A DNA stretch of 57,332 nt from Anaerolineae bacterium (GCA_023382675.1 JAHDWN010000042.1:1-57332), one strand, 5' to 3'. Counted from the first letter of the stretch, positions 32,025 to 41,466 are shown. Numbers and translations: made by a program. Notes: generated from the letters alone by a model not told the origin.

Positions 32025-32415
32025 CGTCGTTCCGTCTCGGCTTGCTTTGTCTGCATTATACAACGTATTCGCGCCCATACGCCCCGGAACCTGGTGACAT
32101 TCACAGAAGACATCGCCCGAAACGTCAGGCGAGAGGATCAAATCTCTCGCCTGAACGAACATGATGAGACATTGCGCTGCAGAGAGGAAGGGGGCAGATC
32201 AATCCGCCTGCCCCGGAGCCTGCGTCAGGCCATGACAGTGGCGGGCATCGGTTCGCCGGTTTCGAGCAGCGCTCTTATCCAGACGGGCAGGAAAGCTGTG
32301 ATGGGGCTTATTAAGAGATATGAATTCATAAATTATTCATAATCTCACACTTACTTTTGGTCAATTCCACGTACGATCAAGTTAAGCAACATTGCGTAAT
32401 AAAAAGGCCTGTCCG
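32025..32415. other. Intergenic gap with two perfect hairpins
   Basis: No gene is supported in these 391 bases. TCAGGCGAGAG/CTCTCGCCTGA (32125-32154, 8-base loop) and GGGGCAG/CTGCCCC (32191-32214) form hairpins without T runs. AT-rich DNA at 32315-32400 probably carries the promoter of the solute-binding protein gene. Confidence 0.5.
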
Positions 32416-33666
32416 ATGAGAAGATATTTCCTAATCACCCTTGGTTTGGTGCTCATGCTGGCGCTCGGTGTCAGCGTAGGCGCACAAGACAATCCACCAA
32501 TTCTCGTGGGTCACCTGACCTATCACACTGGTCCCTTCACCGATGTGGGCCCGTGGTTTGACGGGGTTACCGCTTTTTCCCTGGACATTATCAATCAGAA
32601 CCCGCCGCTAGGCCGGGAAATGGTATTGATCAATGAAGATATCGGGACTATCGGTGAGGCGCGGGCAGCCAGGAAACTGGTTGAATTCGACGGCGTCGAC
32701 GTCCTGCTCAACCCGGCGCATGGTTATGGGTACTATCGTGACTGGTTGGTTGGTTTTGTTTCGCACAATGATCGTCCCATCATGCCGTCGGTACATGGCG
32801 GCGCGATTGAGCGAGAGATCGGTGGTATTCCCGGCGAGCCGTTGTTCCGAGGTTCACCGATGGACTCGGCGCAAGCCGCAGCCGCTGTGCTTCAGGCTCA
32901 GCAAGCAGGTGCCGCAAACATCGTTATTGTTGCCGCAGAAATTGAAGGCCACCAATTGCAGAAAAACGCGGCCATCAACGCCGCAGCCAGTCTGGAACTA
33001 CCGGTCCTGGAAGTCATCGACGTCCAGGCGGAACTCCCCAACTACGTTAGCACCATCGAACAGGTCAAGGCTCTCGATCCGGATGCGCTCATCGTTTTCA
33101 CCGCAGCGGTCGATGGTGGCCTGGTTGTCAAGGCGGCCGCAGACGCAGGTTTGCGGTCAATGATCATTGGCACGACCGAATGGCAGGGCGAAGAGTTTCT
33201 GGCAACGGCAACCTTCGAGGCCATGGACTCCCTTCAGGCTGTCTGGGTCGTGGCTTTTGCACACACCGACGGTCCGGCCTGGGACTTCTATGAGCCACTC
33301 TGGAACAACTCTGAGTATGCCAGTCTGGCAACCGCCGGGAATTCCTACAATCTCGGATACTATGACGTGCTGAATGTGACCGCTCTCGCGATCGAAGCAG
33401 CGGGAAGCACCGCTGCCAGCGCATGGTCGGAATTCGTTCCCCTCGTTGCTGAAGGCCCCGGCACAGTGGTCTACACCTACGAGCAAGGCATCCAGGCACT
33501 GCGGAATGGCGAGGATATCGACTACAGCGGCGTCTCGGGTGAGATGAACTATACCGACACCGGCGTAGTTTCGGGGCTTTTCGGCATCTTCGAGTGGACG
33601 AATACCGGCGAATTGGCCCTGGTGTCGCTGCTTGATGAGGTCCAGGTCACGGAGTTGGACAGCTAG
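32416..33666 (+). CDS. Periplasmic solute-binding protein (branched-chain-amino-acid type)
   Basis: A 416-residue exported binding protein. The signal peptide RRYFLITLGLVLMLALGVSVGA is followed by two alpha/beta lobes with blocks like LVGHLTYHTGPFTDVGPWFD and GGAIEREIGGIPGEPLFRGS of type I (Peripla_BP_6) receptors. No lipobox cysteine is seen. No ABC permease or ATPase gene is adjacent; instead a Cache-HAMP histidine kinase follows after 92 bases. The protein probably presents a ligand to that kinase rather than to a transporter; this is inference from context. Confidence 0.85.
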   Translation: MRRYFLITLGLVLMLALGVSVGAQDNPPILVGHLTYHTGPFTDVGPWFDGVTAFSLDIINQNPPLGREMVLINEDIGTIGEARAARKLVEFDGVDVLLNPAHGYGYYRDWLVGFVSHNDRPIMPSVHGGAIEREIGGIPGEPLFRGSPMDSAQAAAAVLQAQQAGAANIVIVAAEIEGHQLQKNAAINAAASLELPVLEVIDVQAELPNYVSTIEQVKALDPDALIVFTAAVDGGLVVKAAADAGLRSMIIGTTEWQGEEFLATATFEAMDSLQAVWVVAFAHTDGPAWDFYEPLWNNSEYASLATAGNSYNLGYYDVLNVTALAIEAAGSTAASAWSEFVPLVAEGPGTVVYTYEQGIQALRNGEDIDYSGVSGEMNYTDTGVVSGLFGIFEWTNTGELALVSLLDEVQVTELDS

Positions 33667-33758
33667 CTCAGCGTCTGGGTTAACCATCTTTCACTGGTGC
33701 AGAACAATATCCGCAGCCCAACCAGCCGCTGGCGGCTGCGGATAGGAGTAGGTAGACA

Positions 33759-35810
33759 ATGCGGAAATTCAATCTGAGCTTCATGGCCAAAGTGACCATC
33801 ATGGTCGTGGTCTTCATCGTGCTAACCGCAGTTTCGGTGGGTCAAACAACCACTTCAAATGCGCGTAGTTTGCTGGTCGAGAACAAACTTAGCGAGTTGG
33901 GTTCCGACGTGGAAATCAACAGCGTCCGTCTCCTGTCAGGCATTGATGCCCTGTGGCACGACACAATTTTCCTGTCAAACTTGCCCGAGGTACAAGGTGT
34001 TCGCCGGGCGATTGAAGCCGGCGGCGTGGACCCGGTCGACCTGACCACCGATGCGCTGTGGCGCACGCAGTTGATCGGCGTCTTCTCCGAACTGCTGGTT
34101 TCAAAACCTCACTACGTCAGACTGCAATACATATCAATGCAGGACGCACTTGAACTGGTACGTGTGGAAAACACTGACGGCGCAATCCGGGTCCTGGGTC
34201 GCCGCGAACTGAGCATCGGTGTCCAGGACGACTACTTCCTGGCCGCCCAGGCACTCGCCCCTGGCGCAGTCTATCTCTCCGACATGGAACTGCAGCGAAA
34301 TAACGGTGAGCTGGTCGATCCCCGAACCATCGTTATGTATGCCTCGACCCCAGTCTATTCTGAAGATGGCAGCGTATTCGGTGTCATCGCCATCGGTCAG
34401 GATTTCGGGGCGACCTTTAACGAGCTGTTGGCGCTGAAGAAAAGCGGTGAAACGCTCTACGTGACCAATCAGGCGGGCGACTTCTTGCTCAATTCCGCCG
34501 ATCCGTCGCTGGCATTCGGGTTTGAGAACGGGCAGCAGTACCGTATTCAGGACACCTTTGAAACCCTGGCGCCGCTGTTCGCTCCCGGCAATACCATCCA
34601 GGAATTGCCGGCCTCACCCGACACCGCTTCGAACGAGTCTGCCGTGCATTTTCGGCGCGTATCGTTTGATCAATTGACGCCAGATCGCTTTCTCGGTGTC
34701 GCCGTCGCCACGCCGTACAGCGAAGTCGTTGGCGCGGTCGATAGATTCGTCGGGCAAGTCGCGCTGGTAACAGGCATGCTCATGGTCGGCGGCGTTCTCC
34801 TGCCCGTTATCGTGATGCGGGCACACATTCGCCCGCTGTCTCAGATCAATTAGGCCACGCAGCATATTTCGGAAGGGCACTTCGATATCCACCTGCCTAT
34901 TCACTCACAGGACGAATTCGGTCAACTGGCCAGAGGCTTCAACCAGATGGCCGAAGCAGTCCAGGAGCGTGAGCAGGTGTTGGTTGAATTCAACGAATCG
35001 CTGGAGCAGAGGATCGCCGAACGTACCTTCGAATTGAGGCAGGCCCGTGACGAAGCGCTGGCTGCCCAACGTATCGCCAACGAAAACGCGCGTCTGAAAT
35101 CGGAATTCCTGGCGACCATGTCACATGAACTACGCACGCCCATGAACGCGATCGAAGGCTTCACCAGCATCATGCTCTCCGGCATGGGCGGTGTAGAGTT
35201 CAACGAGAAGACGGGCCGCTACGTCCAGCGTGTCAACGCCAACAGCAAGCGACTGCTAGGGCTGATCAACGATTTCCTTGACCTGTCACGTATTGAGTCA
35301 GGACGTCTGGAACTGGCCAATTTGCCTTTCTCGCCTCGTGACGCTGCCATGCGTTGGAAAGAGGAAATCGGCGTTCTTGCGCAGAAGAAGAACCTCAACT
35401 TCGAGGTATCGATCGATCCGGATATTCCCGAAACGGTTCGTGGGGACGAAGAAGCCTTGTCGAAGGTCGCTTTGAATCTCCTCAGCAATGCCATCAAGTT
35501 TACGGAGACGGGGTCGGTTGCACTAAAGTTGGAAAGTGACGATGACGCCTGGCGCATCGAAGTGAGCGACACGGGCATCGGCATCCCCATGCACGCCCGC
35601 GAGTTCATCTTCGAGGAATTCCGCCAGGTCGATCAATCAACGAAGCGCAAATACGGCGGCACTGGCCTGGGGCTGGCGATTGCGCAGCGTTTTGTGCGCA
35701 GCATGGGCGGAACCATCACTGTGAAAAGCGAGGTCGGACAGGGCAGCACCTTTACGGTGACACTTCCCGCGACGCGGGAGCCTGAGAATGTGGCGGAGGT
35801 TATTGCATGA
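33759..35810 (+). pseudogene. Cache-HAMP sensor histidine kinase interrupted by an in-frame TAG
   Basis: The frame encodes an N-terminal membrane helix (about 10-28), a dCache-like outer domain (about 30-325), a second helix (about 328-350), then RPLSQIN and a TAG at 34851-34853. The same frame goes on with ATQHISEGHFDIHLPI and DEFGQLARGFNQMAEAV, a normal HAMP second half, then a coiled coil, the H box FLATMSHELRTPMNAIEGF, and a HATPase domain (NLLSNAIKFTETG, DTGIGI, GGTGLGLAIAQ). The stop replaces a codon that would fit Gln (CAG). Products could be a 364-residue sensor and a separate 287-residue kinase from the ATG at 34947, a readthrough protein, or none. The fault may also be a sequencing error. 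Confidence 0.8.
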
Positions 35811-36232
35811 AAACTATACCGATGGATCTGCTCGATGGCTGGAATGTTGTCGTCATCGACGATGAAGAAGACAGTCTGGAAGTCGCCCAGATCATACTGG
35901 AGGAGTATGGTGCGGACGTCTCCACGGCATCCAACGGCCACGAAGGGCTGGAGGTCATACGCAGGAAGCGTCCCAAACTGGTGATCTCTGACATTTCGAT
36001 GCCGGTCATGGATGGTTGGGGACTCATCTTTGAATTGAAAAACGATCGCACGACCTGCGATATCCCGGTGATCGCGCTCACTGCGCACGCCATGATCGGC
36101 GACCGGGAACGCGCCATTAGCGCCGGTTTTCATAACTATCTGACCAAACCATTGACCGCAAACACGTTTATCCATGATCTGGTCGGGCTGCTGGTTGAAA
36201 TTCCTCAGCTAGCGCTCGAACTGCCAATGTAA
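35807..36232 (+). CDS. Receiver-only response regulator 1
   Basis: A 141-residue single-domain receiver. VVVIDDEEDSLE gives the acidic pocket, LVISDISMPVMDGWG the phosphorylated Asp, IALTAHAM the Thr and YLTKPLT the Lys. Its ATG overlaps the kinase stop codon by four bases. With no output domain, it may pass phosphate on or act by protein contact, as CheY-like proteins do. It is 12 bases from a second receiver gene. Confidence 0.92.
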   Translation: MKTIPMDLLDGWNVVVIDDEEDSLEVAQIILEEYGADVSTASNGHEGLEVIRRKRPKLVISDISMPVMDGWGLIFELKNDRTTCDIPVIALTAHAMIGDRERAISAGFHNYLTKPLTANTFIHDLVGLLVEIPQLALELPM

Positions 36233-36244
36233 GGATGTAATGAC

Positions 36245-36622
36245 ATGAGCAGCAACAAATGGCACCTGTTGGTCGTAGAAGATGATCCTGATGGGCAGGA
36301 AGTGGTATCTACCATTCTTTCTCATCTACACATCGCGATTGATGTCGCCGGTACCGCCGAAGAAGCTGAGAACTATCTGTTCGGCGCGAGACAGCCATAC
36401 GACGCCGTCATCATCGATCTGGCACTGCCGGGCAAAGACGGCTGGCAGCTGCTCTCGGAAATCCGCGAGGACGGGCAGTTTGCGAATGTGCCCTGCATCG
36501 CTGTCACGGCCTATCACACGTCAAAGCTGCGCGAACAGGCGCTGACGTACGGCTTCAACGCCTATTTCCCCAAGCCGATAGATGCGACCGCGTTCTCGCG
36601 CGCGCTGGAGGAAATCCTTTAG
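36245..36622 (+). CDS. Receiver-only response regulator 2
   Basis: A 125-residue receiver: LLVVEDDPDGQE, AVIIDLALPGKDGWQ (phospho-Asp), IAVTAYHT and YFPKPID show all conserved sites. Last gene of the solute-binding-protein/kinase/receiver cassette, ending before a strong terminator. It has a ribosome site-like AAGGATG ahead of the start. The two receivers differ clearly in sequence, so they are not a recent duplicate. Confidence 0.92.
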   Translation: MSSNKWHLLVVEDDPDGQEVVSTILSHLHIAIDVAGTAEEAENYLFGARQPYDAVIIDLALPGKDGWQLLSEIREDGQFANVPCIAVTAYHTSKLREQALTYGFNAYFPKPIDATAFSRALEEIL

Positions 36623-36660
36623 CCATCACCGGTAGCGCATCGCCTAACGGGCAAACAAAA

Positions 36661-36688
36661 AAGCAGCAGGCCACAACCTGCTGCTTTT
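36661..36688. terminator. Bidirectional Rho-independent terminator
   Basis: AAGCAGCAGG (36661-36670) and CCTGCTGCTT (36677-36686) form a perfect 10-base stem with a 6-base loop, with TTTT after it on the plus strand and a long T run (from AAACAAAAAA) on the minus strand. It separates the receiver gene from the convergent small protein gene. Confidence 0.9.
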
Positions 36689-36734
36689 GCTTCTCCCAAC
36701 AGACACCGTAAGCGTCAGATGGGTATACCGGCAG

Positions 36735-36953
36735 CTACGCGGCGCGTCTGCCGGGGGCGCGCTGCAACTGCGGCCGTGACCAGATGCTGCCCGCCAGCTC
36801 ACGGCGGTACTGATCCCAGAGGACATCGAGGTCGGCGGTGATGCGTTGCATCCGCTCGCGCTGATCGGTCGTGAGATGCTGGCGGCCTGCGAGCAAGAAC
36901 AGGTTGAAGCGCTCTGTCGCCAGAGCATTGATCTTCGCCATCGTTTCGTCCAT
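36735..36953 (-). CDS. Small uncharacterised helical protein
   Basis: A 72-residue protein from the ATG at 36953, with CAGGAG 9 bases upstream. MDETMAKINALATERFNLFL and REMQRI-like charged helices suggest a small coiled or dimeric protein. I do not recognise a family. The same ribosome-site style (CAGGAGCAC) precedes the small protein at 51569-51802, but the proteins are not clearly alike. Confidence 0.5.
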   Translation of the reverse strand: MDETMAKINALATERFNLFLLAGRQHLTTDQRERMQRITADLDVLWDQYRRELAGSIWSRPQLQRAPGRRAA

Positions 36954-37124
36954 CGTGTGTGCTCCTGATGGTCTCTGTGAAATGACGAACATTATTTAGA
37001 CGAGCCAAATACAGGCCGCCCTACCCCCGCTCACCGGCTTCTAGCGCAACGCTAACATTCAGCGAAAACTCATCTTGTGAGAGTACAGTCATCACCATCG
37101 TCCACTAGCCATCGACGGCCAGTT

Positions 37125-37874
37125 GTGCGCACAGAAACCTACTTCGCCAGCGCCGCGCTCGTGACCCAGTTCGAACAGACAGGCCGAATCGCGCACGTGC
37201 ATCACGACGGCGGCGACATCATCCACATCGAACTGCGCAGCCATGAGCACGTGCTCATTCACCTGATCGAAAGCTCGATCCCGCTGCCGGAAGTCCTGGG
37301 CACGCTGGACAACAACCGCGCCCATCAGCATTACACCTTGTTCCTCTTCTGGGCGGATCGGCTGCTGCCGCCGCCAGGTGAGACGCACCTAATCGAGGCG
37401 TGGATGCGCCCGCTGCTGGCGCTCTATGGCGACCGTCTCTACGGCTACGAGGTGCATGGGCGGCGAATTTTCGTCTTCCCGGTCTATTTCGACGGCACAT
37501 CCAGCCTGCGGCGCACGCGCTACGGCGCGTATCTCGACGCCAGTCGGCTCGTCTGCCGCACGGCAGACATCCATCGCGCCGGGCTGGACGGCACCTATTG
37601 CGCAGCAGACTTCGGCGATCCGCACACACCACCACCACCGCCGCCGCATCCCCTGGCAGCGGAGTATGCGCGCCTGGGCGTAGCAACGGACGCTGATCTC
37701 AAGGCGATCAAGCTGGCCTACCGGCGGCTGGCGCGGCGCTATCACCCCGACGTCAACCGTGACCCCGGCGCGCACCTGCACATGCAGCAGATCAACGAAG
37801 CCTACCGCCGCATCGCCCACGCCTACGTCCACGCACATGAAAACTCCGCCGGCAGACCTGCACAGGCGGAGTGA
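37125..37874 (+). CDS. J-domain protein with unknown N-terminal domain
   Basis: A protein of about 249 residues from a GTG at 37125; a GTG at 37077 would add 16. The C-terminal 70 residues are a DnaJ-like J domain: [20 protein letters not shown] holds the HPD tripeptide for DnaK stimulation, followed by [16 protein letters not shown] poly-Pro stretch (PPPPPPHP) separates it from an N-terminal alpha/beta domain (about 1-165) that I do not recognise. No G/F or zinc region exists, so it is not a classical DnaJ. The stop codon lies within an inverted repeat ACTCCGCC/GGCGGAGT (37843-37872). Confidence 0.8.
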   Translation: MRTETYFASAALVTQFEQTGRIAHVHHDGGDIIHIELRSHEHVLIHLIESSIPLPEVLGTLDNNRAHQHYTLFLFWADRLLPPPGETHLIEAWMRPLLALYGDRLYGYEVHGRRIFVFPVYFDGTSSLRRTRYGAYLDASRLVCRTADIHRAGLDGTYCAADFGDPHTPPPPPPHPLAAEYARLGVATDADLKAIKLAYRRLARRYHPDVNRDPGAHLHMQQINEAYRRIAHAYVHAHENSAGRPAQAE

Positions 37875-37938
37875 TCATCAAACCAATATGATGAGATCAA
37901 TTTGACCGGTCGTAGGGGCGATCGGGCGGGTCACCCTG

Positions 37939-37957
37939 GGCAAGCCACCGGCTTGCC
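37939..37957. repeat. Perfect hairpin GGCAAGCC/GGCTTGCC
   Basis: GGCAAGCC and GGCTTGCC flank a three-base loop. It lies in a GTAGGGGCGATCGGGCGGGT-type stretch after the J-domain gene, between two convergent genes. It may help termination; no T run follows. Confidence 0.45.
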
Positions 37958-38015
37958 ACTACCAAGAAACGCCGTCCTTCACCGTCTGGCGTTATGGCAG
38001 AGATTCTGGTCACGT

Positions 38016-39119
38016 TTATTCTGCGGCGGGCGGTGCTTCCGTTTTGATGGTATCGTCGCTGGCTGTCTCGGCTTCTTCCGCCGATGCAGTCGGCTGCAAG
38101 GGGCTGAAGAGCAGCGATTGCAGCACCGGCACGAACTTTTCGGCGTAACCGCGGCGCTTGTTCTCGTCCAGCGCCGGCGCGGCGGCGCTGACCCAGCTTT
38201 CGGCAAAGGCCTTAAGCTGCGTGCGCACATCTTTCACGAGCGGATCGCTCTTGGTCTTGATGGCCGTGCGCGCGGCGGCATCCGTTTGCGCTTTGGCTTC
38301 CTGATTGAGGGCGCGCAGGCGCTCGACCATAATCAAACGTGCCTGCCGCCACTCGGTAAAGCGCGTCTCGAGCAAACGAATGACATCGCGCGCGCCGATC
38401 AGCGTCACGGTGATCAGGCCGTCATCCTGCATTTCAATTGAGCGGATCGTCATGCCAGTGAGCGGATGATTGAGCATCATGTCGATCAATTGCTGGGCAT
38501 TTGCCAGCGCGAGCAGATACTTGCTGACGCCCGTTTCGAGATAGGCCGGCGTCAGCCGCTGGCCGGGCAGCGTTTCGTCGATCAGGCCGATGGTGTATTC
38601 CGTTTGCGCCGTCTCGAAGAAGACGCGCAGCCCCAATTGCCCCAGAGCGATGACGTCACCGCTCTTGATCTGCACCAGTTTGTGCGGCGCAAGCCGGCGG
38701 TCATTCAGGAATGTGCCGTTGGTGCTGTTGAGATCCTGGATGTAGCAGCCGTTATCGGAACGATGCAGCACCGCGTGCAGGCGTGACACGCCGAGCACTA
38801 CGGCCTCGTGCGGCGTCAGATCGACCGTCGGCGAGGATTCGCCGGGCGAGAGACGGCCAAGCGTGATCTGTTTGACCTTGCTTTCCGTGAGGATCGGCTC
38901 GTCCTTGCCGACGACAAAGATGGTCAGGTTGTCGTCGAACCGCTGCGGCGGCCTGGGGCCTTCGACCATAAGCTGTGCCCGCTCACGGATGTGCGGTGGC
39001 ACCGGTACAGTCGAACGCGCTGGCAGCAGCGCTACCAGCGGTGTCTGGCACTTTTCACATACAGTTGCTTCAATGGGGTTGGAATGTTGACAGGTCGAAC
39101 AAATCTTCATGCCGCTCAT
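38016..39119 (-). CDS. Zinc-ribbon and FHA-domain protein
   Basis: A 367-residue cytoplasmic protein. The N-terminal zinc ribbon is KICSTCQHSNPIEATVCEKC. An FHA domain (about 80-175) shows ITLGRLSP, VSRLHAVLHRSDNGCYIQDL and NSTNGTFLNDRRL, the phosphothreonine-recognising core. The C-terminal two thirds are helical and charged, with VMRD-like regions absent and no kinase domain. It probably reads Ser/Thr phosphorylation and binds partners. No Ser/Thr kinase gene is in the window. It is divergent from the sigma factor gene. Confidence 0.88.
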   Translation of the reverse strand: MSGMKICSTCQHSNPIEATVCEKCQTPLVALLPARSTVPVPPHIRERAQLMVEGPRPPQRFDDNLTIFVVGKDEPILTESKVKQITLGRLSPGESSPTVDLTPHEAVVLGVSRLHAVLHRSDNGCYIQDLNSTNGTFLNDRRLAPHKLVQIKSGDVIALGQLGLRVFFETAQTEYTIGLIDETLPGQRLTPAYLETGVSKYLLALANAQQLIDMMLNHPLTGMTIRSIEMQDDGLITVTLIGARDVIRLLETRFTEWRQARLIMVERLRALNQEAKAQTDAAARTAIKTKSDPLVKDVRTQLKAFAESWVSAAAPALDENKRRGYAEKFVPVLQSLLFSPLQPTASAEEAETASDDTIKTEAPPAAE

Positions 39120-39402
39120 ACGTCATGCCCCCAACGAAACGCGCGTTGCGATCCTCTACCGCAACGCCCGCGAGCATAATTTGCCGGCTCATCTGCCGAA
39201 AATGCGTACCCATTTCTTGCGTGTGAAAGCAAGACCAGCCGCAATTCCACATTTACAAAGTGAGCCAATTCACAACTGCTCTGATCTTACACTATATGTC
39301 AATCATCATGACCCACCCAATTGTACTGTCACATCTTAATTTTACGATTTTTGGATCACGATTTCGCAGCACAAGTGTTCCATTTTTATAACCGGAAAAG
39401 CC

Positions 39403-39431
39403 TTGCAATCGGGTAGGATTCGGCGTATACT
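39403..39431 (+). promoter_or_regulatory. Sigma-70-like promoter of the sigma factor gene
   Basis: TTGCAA (39403-39408), a 17-base spacer and TATACT (39426-39431). It implies a leader of about 170 bases before the ATG at 39607, containing the 24-base palindrome. Confidence 0.65.
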
Positions 39432-39496
39432 ATCGAACAGTTGTGCGGTGATGCACCAAGTTTCACACTTTCTGCGTACAACGTCATAGAGTAAAG

Positions 39497-39520
39497 CGAC
39501 ATCTACGCGCGTAGATGTCG
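39497..39520. promoter_or_regulatory. Perfect 24-bp palindrome in the sigma factor leader
   Basis: CGACATCTACGC is followed directly by its reverse complement, with no spacer, then TTTGC. As RNA it can form a hairpin in the leader; as DNA it could be a dimer binding site. Located 60-80 bases after the promoter and 87 before the ATG. Confidence 0.6.
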
Positions 39521-39606
39521 TTTGCACCTTACCAACTGCATACTTCCCGTTCCCTCAAACGGCGAGCCGCACTTTTTGTTCCACTCATCACCCGTGAGGT
39601 TGAAGC

Positions 39607-40188
39607 ATGTCTGGTGCAAGACTCATTGAGCCGCTGGTGCGTCGGTTGCTCCCGGCGCAAAACCCTGATCCCGCAGCAAGAGCGCACGCCTGGAACGATT
39701 GGATCGCCGCCGGTGGCTGCGTGCCGCTCTGCAAGTTCATCCGCTGGGCAAACGGCACGACCGTCGAAGACGACGAGATCCTCCAGGAGACGCTCATCAC
39801 CGCTTACGTCAAGGTTGAACAGGGGGCTTATACACCGCGCGATGTGCCCTTCAGTGCCTTTCTGAAGTCCATCGCCCGGTTCAAGATCCTCGAAGCGGCG
39901 CGACGGCATGGCAGGCACGTCTCATTCGACGCGCTGCCGGACGATTTGCTCGCGGATGAAAGCAGTCCACATGATGCAGCCGATACCTGGAAAGAACAGG
40001 AGGCGCTGCAAACGGCGCTGCGAACGCTCCCACCCCGCCGGTCGCACATCGTGATCCTTTACGAGCACGGTTACACGACGGCGGAGATCGCCTCGCAGCT
40101 TGGCATCGGCGAAGCCCTGGTGCGCAAAGAAAAGAGCCTCGGCTTACGCCAGTTACGTCAGTCAGTGCAGTTCGCGCTGGCAGGATAG
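39607..40188 (+). CDS. ECF-like RNA polymerase sigma factor
   Basis: A 193-residue sigma-70-family factor. Region 2 covers about 40-105 (EDDEILQETLITAYVKVEQG, FSAFLKSIARFKILEAARR) and region 4 about 130-185 (LRTLPPRRSHIVILYEHGYT, ASQLGIGEALVRKEKSLGLRQLR). It lacks regions 1 and 3, as ECF factors do. No anti-sigma or zinc-binding regulator is adjacent, unusual for the group; control may lie in the leader palindrome. The ATG follows GAGGTTGAAGC. Confidence 0.88.
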   Translation: MSGARLIEPLVRRLLPAQNPDPAARAHAWNDWIAAGGCVPLCKFIRWANGTTVEDDEILQETLITAYVKVEQGAYTPRDVPFSAFLKSIARFKILEAARRHGRHVSFDALPDDLLADESSPHDAADTWKEQEALQTALRTLPPRRSHIVILYEHGYTTAEIASQLGIGEALVRKEKSLGLRQLRQSVQFALAG

Positions 40189-40815
40189 CAGAGTTTGGGG
40201 GCGCCTGGGCGGGGCATTCGACAGGTTTCCCCTCGCCCAGGCTTCCTCGGATTGAATCGATAGCGGTAAGTTCTAAGCCTTTAGCTGGTAGCTCCAAGCT
40301 TTTTGGGCTATATCGACCAAGGCAGCCGGTTTCGCAATGGCTCGTCAGGCCGAATGGGGACATGTGACAGTGTTCTGTAAGTCGCCAAATGCACGGCAGG
40401 GCACATACACTGGTTAGCGAAGGCTTAATTTTTCGCGCTGGGCGAAATTCCACGGAAATTCGGGGCTTTCCCGAAGCCGGGAATAAAATCCGCCGAAGCG
40501 AAAAAAACAGGCCACTTAGAAGCCCGACCTCTTTTTACTAAACCGGGTTTCTGGCGGGAAGCAGCAGACATGCATTCGGATGAAAATTCGCCGCCGCGAA
40601 TGTTTGGAAACCTGGCGGGGCGCAGCAAATTTCCCCAAGCACTCAGATCGATTTGACTTCTGTGCCGTTGGCCACCCGCTGACGGCTTTTGCTGTTGCAT
40701 CCTCCGACAGAGCGCGGCAATCCTCCATTTTGTGGATTACAGGCGGCGCGATTTGCAGTTACGCTTATGGGCAATGCCGATTCCTCACCAACGCCCCTAT
40801 CAAGGATGAACGATT
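40189..40815. other. Gene-free block of unusual composition
   Basis: No ORF in these 627 bases resembles a protein family, although three short frames overlap here on both strands. Base use differs from the neighbours, with many AAATTCG/CGGGAA-like words (GAAATTCCACGGAAATTCGG, CCCGAAGCCGGGAATAAAAT). No terminal repeats are seen. It may be a decayed gene or an unrecognised repeat. Confidence 0.4.
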
Positions 40816-41466
40816 GTGAGCGATACGGACGCCTTGATTCATGAGCAGCAGTTGAACGCGGCGCGCGCGACCTGGAATGCCGAGGCCGCGTTGTTTGATG
40901 ACCAGCCCGATCACGGCCTGCGGGATCCCGCCGTCCGCGCCGCCTGGGCAGATCTGCTCAAGGTGTCGCTGCCAGCTAGCACAGTGGCTGTGCTCGACAT
41001 CGGCTGCGGCACAGGCTCGTTGAGTCTTGTGCTGGCCGGGCTGGGGCACGCGGTCGTCGGTATTGACCTGTCGCCCGAAATGATCGCCCTGGCGCAGGCC
41101 AAAGCAGCCGCCGCCGGGCACGCCATCGCCTTTCACGTCATGGACGCGGCCTTTCCACAACTCGCGCCGGGGCAGTTCGACGCGATCGTCTGCCGTCATC
41201 TCTTGTGGGCACTCGTGGAACCCGATCGGGTACTTGAACGCTGGCTGCGCCTGCTCAAACCGGGCGGACGTTTGCTCTTGATCGAAGGCTACTGGCATAC
41301 GGGCGCGGGTCTGCACGCCAGTGAGCTGCTGGAGATGCTGCCCGCTGCCCTGACGCAAACGACGCTTCAGCCCCTGAGCGACCGGGTGGAACTCTGGGGC
41401 GGCATGGTGGCGGATGAACGCTATGCCATCCTCGCCCGTCTGCCAGGGCAGCGTGCCGATGCGTGA
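40816..41466 (+). CDS. Class I SAM-dependent methyltransferase
   Basis: A 216-residue enzyme with a GTG start preceded by AAGGATG. VAVLDIGCGTGSLSLVLAGL binds SAM, then VVGIDLSPEMIALAQAKAAA, DAIVCRHLLWALVEP and LLKPGGRLLLIEGYW. This is the small-molecule methyltransferase pattern (Methyltransf_11 type). It is followed by an MFS transporter after about 100 bases. The pair may modify and export a compound, but the gap leaves the operon uncertain. Confidence 0.92.
   Translation: MSDTDALIHEQQLNAARATWNAEAALFDDQPDHGLRDPAVRAAWADLLKVSLPASTVAVLDIGCGTGSLSLVLAGLGHAVVGIDLSPEMIALAQAKAAAAGHAIAFHVMDAAFPQLAPGQFDAIVCRHLLWALVEPDRVLERWLRLLKPGGRLLLIEGYWHTGAGLHASELLEMLPAALTQTTLQPLSDRVELWGGMVADERYAILARLPGQRADA

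Larger units (their letters stand above)
39120..39606. other. Divergent regulatory region, AT-rich
   Basis: Nearly 490 bases without a supported gene between the FHA and sigma factor genes. It is the most AT-rich stretch of the area. It holds the sigma-factor promoter (39403-39431) and a perfect 24-base palindrome (39497-39520), listed separately; nothing else is recognised. Confidence 0.5.

Noticed and set aside
34947-35810. Independent cytoplasmic histidine kinase gene starting at 34947
   Set aside because: No ribosome site precedes this ATG and the frame upstream encodes the missing half of a HAMP domain, so it is better read as the distal part of one interrupted kinase gene.
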